Made by a program: the position numbers and the translations under genes
NCBI GenBank assembly: GCA_036365515.1
Contig: CM070877.1
Location: 66,848,522 to 66,912,521 of the forward strand
Reading direction: 5' to 3'
Length of the DNA: 64,000 nucleotides
Source: Torymus aiolomorphi
Lineage: Eukaryota; Arthropoda; Insecta; Hymenoptera; Torymidae
The notes under the pieces: model-generated
The model's input: the letters and a program-made list of their open reading frames with translations, nothing else
Databases searched by the model: none
What the model was told of the DNA's origin: nothing
Shown here: piece by piece, positions 57,672-64,000 of the stretch
How positions within the stretch are numbered: position 1 is the first letter of the stretch
How the letters are laid out: every line of letters starts with the position of its first letter

Positions 57672-59759
57672 ATTATAAAGAAAGTACGTAATACAACATG
57701 ATGATTGTATTGTTAAGGCCTTACAATCACCCACAATCAAGAAAACCATTTACCGTGTATTTTAAATGGTAATATATAATGTTACCATTGTGCTCACGAT
57801 TCCAGAAACACTTTCGCATTGATGTTATTCTATAAAAACTTTTTTTCTTTGTTATTCGATCTCCTATGCTTCCCCTCTCTCGAAATGTCTATTTTTTTCC
57901 CCAGAAAAATCTTCTATTCTTTTTAAAAATAATTTCCAAACAATTTTCAAAATTGCCGAATAATGCTCTGTCATAAACAATGAAGTTCAAAATTATAAAT
58001 GCAAAACAGGGGGGAAGCATAGAGATTCAAATAACAAAGAAAATAATTTTTTGCACGATAAAATCGACCAAGTACTTTTTCTTGAATCTTGCGAAGAATG
58101 GAAGTTTTTTTGTTATGTTTAAAATTCACGATAGAGGGTATTATTGATTTTCAGTGACTGGAAGGCCTTAAACACGAAAATTCTAGAGTTACGTTTTTAA
58201 CTGTATTTAAAGTGATTCGATTACTCATGGAAAAAAAGAATTTTTTCAAATCGTAAATAAAATATTTTAGTTTTCGTCCGAAATTTCTTAAATGTGTTAC
58301 TTTTAATCCGAAATTATTCAAACGTGTTAGTTTTCGTATGAAATACTAAATGTGTTAATCTTCGTATGAAATTTCAAATGTGTTAGTTTTCCTATGGCAC
58401 GTCGATTTGTTATCAGTACAATACTGTCTAAAACATCTTAGTTGTTGCTTTCTAACAGCTTTAGATACATTTTGAGAATCTATTGAATCCTGTATACACA
58501 TATGAGAAACAAATCAGGATATTTCTACGTTATTTTCTTGTAGGTGACGCTTGTAGACTTTCATTTCTTCAGGCAGTTATTTATATTATGCAAAAGTATG
58601 CAAATCTTGCAGTTAATATATACACTTGTGTTTACAAGGGCTACAAAAATAAAAAATGTTTAAGGCAAACCACATTCACAACCTAAAAATAAGTAGAATG
58701 TATTAGTGTGTTTTTTTTACTCTCACTTTCACTTGTACTTTCATCCTCTTCTTCCACACCACAATTATATTCGTCACTTTCATTAACTTATTCATACATA
58801 AAATCATCAGCATGTTCATTATAGTTAACTTTCATAATTTTTGAGGTATACCAAATAATTGGTCTTTTAAATTTTTTGCAGATCTTTTTCGGTGTTGTAG
58901 ATTTACGAAGTGTTCTACTCAAATTTTTTGATATGTTATACATGAACATGACACTTATAGCTACACAATAACAAACCATATTTTTATAAAATTCATTCGC
59001 AACTGCTTATTCTCAAAGAAAATCACATGAAGTTCGACCTTCTTTAAGAAACTAAATCACTTAGTCCATCCAGTAGATAATATTATAGGTTTATTAATTA
59101 TTAATTTCATTTTATCCTTATAACACTTTTAACGGAACAAATATTTTTAGTTTGCTGGTTTTGTCTATTTATATTGGTAAAGGCCTTTATTGTTGTCTTT
59201 TACATAAGCTAAGGAAAAATTGGATCCTTGCCGCAGTTGTCTACTGTATATAAAACCATCTAATCCATTTCAAAAGAGAATATGAATAGAGCTTTCAGCA
59301 TTACTTTATGTGTATACTTATGTGTATTACTTTGAGGTGTAACCATCCAAGTCATTTCAAAACGAATCGAGTTTTAGTGATGTAAAAAATCTTGAATAAT
59401 CTGTAAATAAAAAATTTACACAAAGTATCAATTTTTAAATTTAAAAAAAATGATTTTAGACATTTAACATTTAGTCAATTAATACTTATCTAATAAATGT
59501 TATTTGTCCCATTACTGCACGTAGATAAATAAGCTTATAAGCCAGCTTATAAGATCTTATAAGCTGGCTTGCTGATCTTTTTGATCATAGTAAAACTTGC
59601 TGACACACACACACACACACATATTTATATATTCTCTCTCTCTCTCAATAATCACTAACCAGTGCTACACACACATATATATATTGTAAATACAAATAAG
59701 TTTCCGCCGTTTTTTTATAAAAATTATCAATTTATTGTAAAAAAAATATACGTTACATT
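57672..59759. other. AT-rich stretch without a recognised gene
   Basis: It contains a short run of diverged repeats of about 30 bases (58265-58395, around TGTTAGTTTTCGTATGAAAT), a perfect 30-base palindrome at 59540-59569, and CA and TC microsatellites at 59600-59650. ORFs at 58483-58686 and 58788-58979 have no recognised domain. Confidence 0.5.
59540..59569. repeat. Perfect 30-base palindrome
   Basis: AGCCAGCTTATAAG followed by AT-rich centre GATC and the exact inverse; partial extra copies of the half site flank it (59531). Confidence 0.9.
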
Positions 59760-60545
59760 TTATTCAAAATATTGTCCGTCATTGGCTACTACTTTTTGCC
59801 ATCTTTCTGGCAGCATTCCGATGCCATGTCGAAAAAACTCTTCATCTTTTGAGGCTACCCATGAATCGACCCAATTTTTGGCTTCTTCGTAAGAAGTGAA
59901 GTGCTGCTTGACCAGGGCGTGAGCCATCGACCGGTACAAGTGGTAGTCCGAAGGAGTAATATCTGGTGAATACGGCGGGTGGGGTAAGACATCCCATTGT
60001 AAAGCTTCCAAAGTATCCTTGACGATTTTTGCAACATGTGGCCGAGCGTTGTCGTGCTGAAAAATCACTTTATCATGTCTTTTGGCATACTGGGGGCGTT
60101 TAAGCTTCAATTCTCTGCTCAATTGCAACAGTTGCTGTTGATAACGTTCTCCAGTGATAGTTCCGTTAGGCTGGAGTAGCTCGTGATAGATTACTCCGAG
60201 CTGACCCCACCAAATGCACAACATTAACTTTTTGCCATAAATATTCGGTTTGGCCGTTGAAGTTGATACATGGCCGGGCTTACCCCATGATTTCCTACGC
60301 TTTGGCTCGTCGTAGTAGATCCACTTTTTATCTCCCGTCACTATTCGATGCAAAAAAACCCTTTCGACTTTGTCTTTGGAGAAGTTGTTCGTATGTGAAA
60401 AGACGGCGTTCGACATCTCTGGGTTTCAGTTCATGCGGAACCCAATTTCCTTGCTTTTGTACCATACCAATGGTCTTGAGACGGTGTGAAATCGCTTGTG
60501 GAGTCACTCCCAAGCTAAAAATTTTCGATCTGAAAACAGCCATCG
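59760..60545 (-). pseudogene. Mellifera-type mariner transposase, 5' truncated
   Basis: The sequence starts inside the DNA-binding region (MAVFRSKIFSLGVTPQAISH), then WVPHELKPRDVERR. A frameshift near 60350 follows, then the DDD domain: VTGDKKWIYYD (first Asp), FQHDNARPHVAK (second) and YSPDITPSDYHL (third, D34D spacing), ending NDGQYFE at 59760. About the first 120 residues are missing. WVPHEL and the YSPDL-type motif are the mariner signatures. Inactive. Confidence 0.9.
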
Positions 60546-60885
60546 TAAATTATAAACTCAAATACAATCAAAACGACAGAATATTTTTAATTGCAATTTT
60601 GTATACATGTAGTATATCAAAAGAGCTATCCACTGATATATTCAAGTATAAGAAAAAAACATAATGCAAAGTCGTAAAAAATAGTGAAATTCTCGCACAC
60701 CCATATCAATGTATATATAGCGCGGTAGTCCCTCAGGCTTCTTTTACATTGGACACATACTTGCTTTCGGAGCGCTCCCGCACCCCTTGATATAAAATAG
60801 CTACTTTATTTCTAGTGGCTTTTTTTCAATCCGATTTAATATTATATCCAATGAACTTCAACTTATAATTAAACCTGCACAATTT

Positions 60886-61256
60886 GAAGATATATCGACG
60901 GCTGAGCGAAAGAAGAACGTATCTTGGCGCGCGGATGAAGAACGACGTATCTCGGCGCGCGGATAAAGAATGATGTATCTCGCCGCGAAGATGAAGAACG
61001 ACATATCTCGGCGCGCGGATGAAGAACAACGTATCTCGGCGCAAGGATGAAGAACATCGTATTTCGTCATATACTTGCTGTGTACTGGCCGTAAGGCGCC
61101 GTGATACGTTGTTCTTCATCCTTGCGCCGAGACATGGCGTTCTTCATCCTCGCGTCGAGATGCGTCGTTCTTCATCCTCGCGCCGAGATACGTCGTTCTT
61201 CATCAGCGCGTCGAGATACGTTCTTCTTTCGCTCAGCCGGCGATACTCTAATATAT
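60886..61256. mobile_element. Foldback element of about 33-base repeats
   Basis: The left arm (60886-61075) holds about six tandem units of GTATCTCGGCGCGCGGATGAAGAACGAC type. The right arm (61103-61256) holds the inverse in about five units. The outer ends are CGGCTGAGCGAAAGAAGAACG and its inverse. A short unique spacer lies between. Short ORFs are artefacts. Confidence 0.85.
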
Positions 61257-61383
61257 ACCTTATAATTAAAGGTTGTGCTCAAATTATAACTTTTTCTCAG
61301 TAGTTCATTGCAGTTCATCGTCAAATACAATCACTCTCAATGTTGTGAATATATACATAACCAGTGAGCTGAGAATATTCGAA

Positions 61384-61575
61384 AATAGTACATTCCGACA
61401 CGAGTGCGGAAGGTGATTATTTAGCTCAGGTGTCGTTTTTCGTACGGGCGAAGTGAGTGCGACAAGTTACAAGAGCTAAAAATCTTCTTACGCACCAGTT
61501 TCGAACCGTATTTTATACCACGAGAACCGAATAATCATATTAAGGTTATGATTTTGAGGTTAGAGTGGTATAAAT
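61384..61575. mobile_element. Hairpin MITE of the TAGTACATT family
   Basis: Starts AATAGTACATTCCGACACG and has GGTGCGGAAGGTGATTATTT-like arms, then TATTTTATACCACGAG and GATTTTGAGGTTAGAGTGG, as at 53292. Confidence 0.65.
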
Positions 61576-61739
61576 AATTTTAAATGTAAATAGCTATTAT
61601 TTTTTAAATGTAAAAAACAAGCTTTATCACATACATCACTGACAAGAATTGCATTCTACTTAGTTCTTAATATCGTTTATATCAATATGTATGCAAAAAA
61701 TATAAAATAAATCAAATGTTCGACCAGCTACAAGTAATA

Positions 61740-63860
61740 AATACACTTGGAAAAGAATTTTGACATCCTTACAGGGAAAGCTGTACAATTTAAAAAAGTC
61801 AAAAAGTTGCTCACTGGTACAAGAAGGAAGGAGGATGTCAGTACTTCAGTTAGCAAAGCTACGTATAGAATAAATAATAGACATCAACGTTTTATATTCA
61901 AAATTCTGGGAGAATTTGTACTTAATTGTATGGAAAATATTTTAACAAGTTCTTTTAAGTTAGGAAAGATATACAACTAATGCCATTTTTTCTATTAAAT
62001 AAATGGCAAAACATACTTATGACTTTATGATTGTATAAATGAGATTATAAAATTTTACAAAAGTTTACTTATAAGTTTTAATTTTGAAAAAAGTAAGTTA
62101 AAAAAATAAAAATTGCAGACCTAAAATTAATTAGAATGAAAATTTAATGTATTAAATGTGAAGGTCTAATATCTGAAAGGTTCTTATTAAACTGTTAAGA
62201 TTTAGTTAAATGTTTGAAGAGAGAAACAGTAATACTTATGATCGGATAAAAACAAAAATACATCTATTTTTATGAAAAAGATGAAAGTGAGATCATTGAG
62301 TTCAACTCACTAGAGTATAATTCATTTCAAATTAGTTGTACATACAATAAGAGTTAAGAGGATGCCTTACTCACATACGTTATATACAATTATCGACATT
62401 GACTGATTTTTCAAATTTATTTTTCAATATTCATATTTTCTCTAATATTGGAGCAAGCACATTCTTTGAAGTGAACAGATTGTGCGTGTGCTTCAATAAT
62501 TTTGAAAATATGAAAATTGATTAAGAAATATGAAATACAGAAATCAGCAATTGAGTATAAGGCCTCCGGTTAAGATGCACCTGCACATTTCAGCAACAAG
62601 TCTATCTACCACACAAGAAATATGTAATAATACAGGTTTGAATTCAAGATATATATAGTATGTAATAAATAATATATTTATGTATAATCAAGTGACAGCT
62701 GAAAAAATAGTCTTACCGACTTTGACGTACTTATGTACTTTTGGCCATGAAAATATTGACTTTTTATGTTTCAATTGGCATTTAATAACATCCACAACAT
62801 ATTCTGTATTTATCTTAGTATCATAAAAATACTAAAATAAATAGTTTATAATAGTTTGTATTTTAACTATTTTATGTGTGAGAGCGGATATCAGGTACAG
62901 AAAAGTCAGTTTCAAGAATTTCTTTTTGTTTCCAAAATAGCTTTTCAGCTATTTGATGGATTTGCATGGGACAAACCCTAAATTATTTGAAAATTATGCA
63001 GTTAGTGTCCAAAGAGTTGGAAAAATATAAAAAATATTCTATTCTTTTCAGCTGATTTTGTCCTTAGAAGCCACTATGTGTAAGAACCCCTTAAAATATT
63101 TTTAAAAGTTTATAATAATCAATAATAAAGAAAATATTACATGTATACGTAGAGTACATGTAAGTTTGAAGTTTGTATACTTAAACTTCATACTAATAAC
63201 CTGAACATTCTTCAAGTTTCTGAAAATTTTATTAATAATAAATTAATGACATATAATATGTCTTCATTTGCAACATCAAACAAATGTATTTTATGAAATA
63301 AGGAAGACTAAATCAAAATTAAGGTGGTCTTATATCTAATGGCTCGTGAGGCCATATAATTACCTGAAAAAGTAAATTAAAAAATATATAATTACTATAA
63401 AATAAACTTTATATATTATTATACTAATATAACTTATTTCTAATGCAATGCAGGAGATAGATCTCTAAATCCATTTTATCCAGAATTATGTCATTTAGAA
63501 AAAAAAATTATGCATAACTTTTTTGGTAGCTAGTTAATGTATTTTGATGAGACAATTTGAAAATTACTTGTACAATATATATTACTTGAACCAATGGCAC
63601 ATTTAATGGAAAAAACTACTTTTTTCTGAATTTTACGAATTTGAATGAGAGTTTATCCTTTTTAGCATCAACAAGGTACTTACAAAATTTTTTAATTCTC
63701 GAGTGCACAAGTTCAAAATATTATATTAAAAACTTAAATACCATAAAGCTGACAAAATGATCAGCCATCAGGTCCGTCATTCTTTCTCCTTTGACGTTCG
63801 CAACGATTGCGCACTTAGTTTTTTGTATTACTTAAATTTGGGGAATATTTAAGCCCGACT
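61740..63860. repeat. Anonymous dispersed repeat, second copy
   Basis: It shares ordered blocks with 46850-48720. An open frame at 61747-61980 (MEKNFDILTGKAVQFKKVKK) has no recognised domain. The remainder is AT-rich with no gene seen; 63315 begins AAGGTGGTCTTATATCTAA, like 46842. Confidence 0.45.
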
Positions 63861-63864
63861 TTTT

Positions 63865-64000
63865 CCTCGAAAATCGTGAGAGTCGACGCTCCCCGCGAGC
63901 TTCTGCGAAGCTCGGGTCACAACCCAGCCGACGAGCGGTACCCTCAAACTGCCGGAAGGGGACCGAGCGGTCCGTAGTCCCAGCCGCAGCCGATCTGCAC
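63865..64000. other. GC-rich edge of another element
   Basis: Composition changes sharply at about 63865 (GTGAGAGTCGACGCTCCCCG onward), as in the retroelements at 22.7 and 24-30 kb. Too short to identify. Confidence 0.4.

Overview
The window looks like transposon-dense, AT-rich nuclear DNA of an insect. The evidence is a mellifera-type mariner, a DUF4817-type mariner, an R1-type LINE, a CR1-like LINE, two Ty3/gypsy elements and spliced exons with metazoan-type GTAAGT donors. The species cannot be fixed from the sequence; Hymenoptera is only a guess. No bacterial-type genes, rRNA, tRNA or CRISPR array were seen. Nearly every recognisable protein belongs to a mobile element, and most copies are broken.

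1-21.1 kb is a four-level nest. The outermost layer is an old Ty3/gypsy element on the minus strand (Gag at 21.05-19.6 kb, protease from 19.6 kb, then 1-339). Its protease is split by foldback element A (340-19430, TA target duplication). A carries in its centre a 15.5-kb TTAA-flanked element, B (1071-16590), whose long inverted ends are built of short repeats. The junction of B and the right arm of A is split by a mariner (16594-18718, TA duplication). B holds no transposase that I can recognise. It does hold a minus-strand multi-exon gene (15.3-3.4 kb) whose last five exons splice in consistent phases; it resembles the SAMD3-like uncharacterised protein family. This gene-carrying TTAA element is the most interesting object in the window.

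21.1-31 kb: a foldback element (22.15-24.07 kb) holding a GC-rich LTR/leader fragment, then a decayed plus-strand Ty3/gypsy element (Gag, protease, RT, RNase H, integrase, an extra third ORF, and a probable 3' LTR from 30.1 kb).

31-40 kb: a plus-strand CR1-like LINE (ORF1 with PHD-like zinc finger, endonuclease, RT). It is interrupted by a 5.4-kb pogo/Tigger-like transposon (34283-39683) with kilobase-scale repeated ends and an intron in its transposase. Joining the LINE across the TA duplication keeps the RT frame.

40-53.3 kb: a large inverted duplication (40.0-41.2 and 49.0-50.2 kb) encloses a tandem satellite (about 309-bp monomer with a 5-mer higher-order repeat) interrupted by GC-rich insertions. 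The right arm leads into an R1-like LINE whose ORF1 start is split by a 678-bp TTAA MITE with the same ends as element B.

53.3-64 kb: microsatellites, small hairpin MITEs, exon-like fragments, an internally deleted Ty1/copia element (minus), a 5'-truncated mellifera-type mariner (minus), a foldback made of about 33-bp repeats, an anonymous dispersed repeat also present at 47-48.7 kb, and a GC-rich edge of a further element at 63.86 kb.
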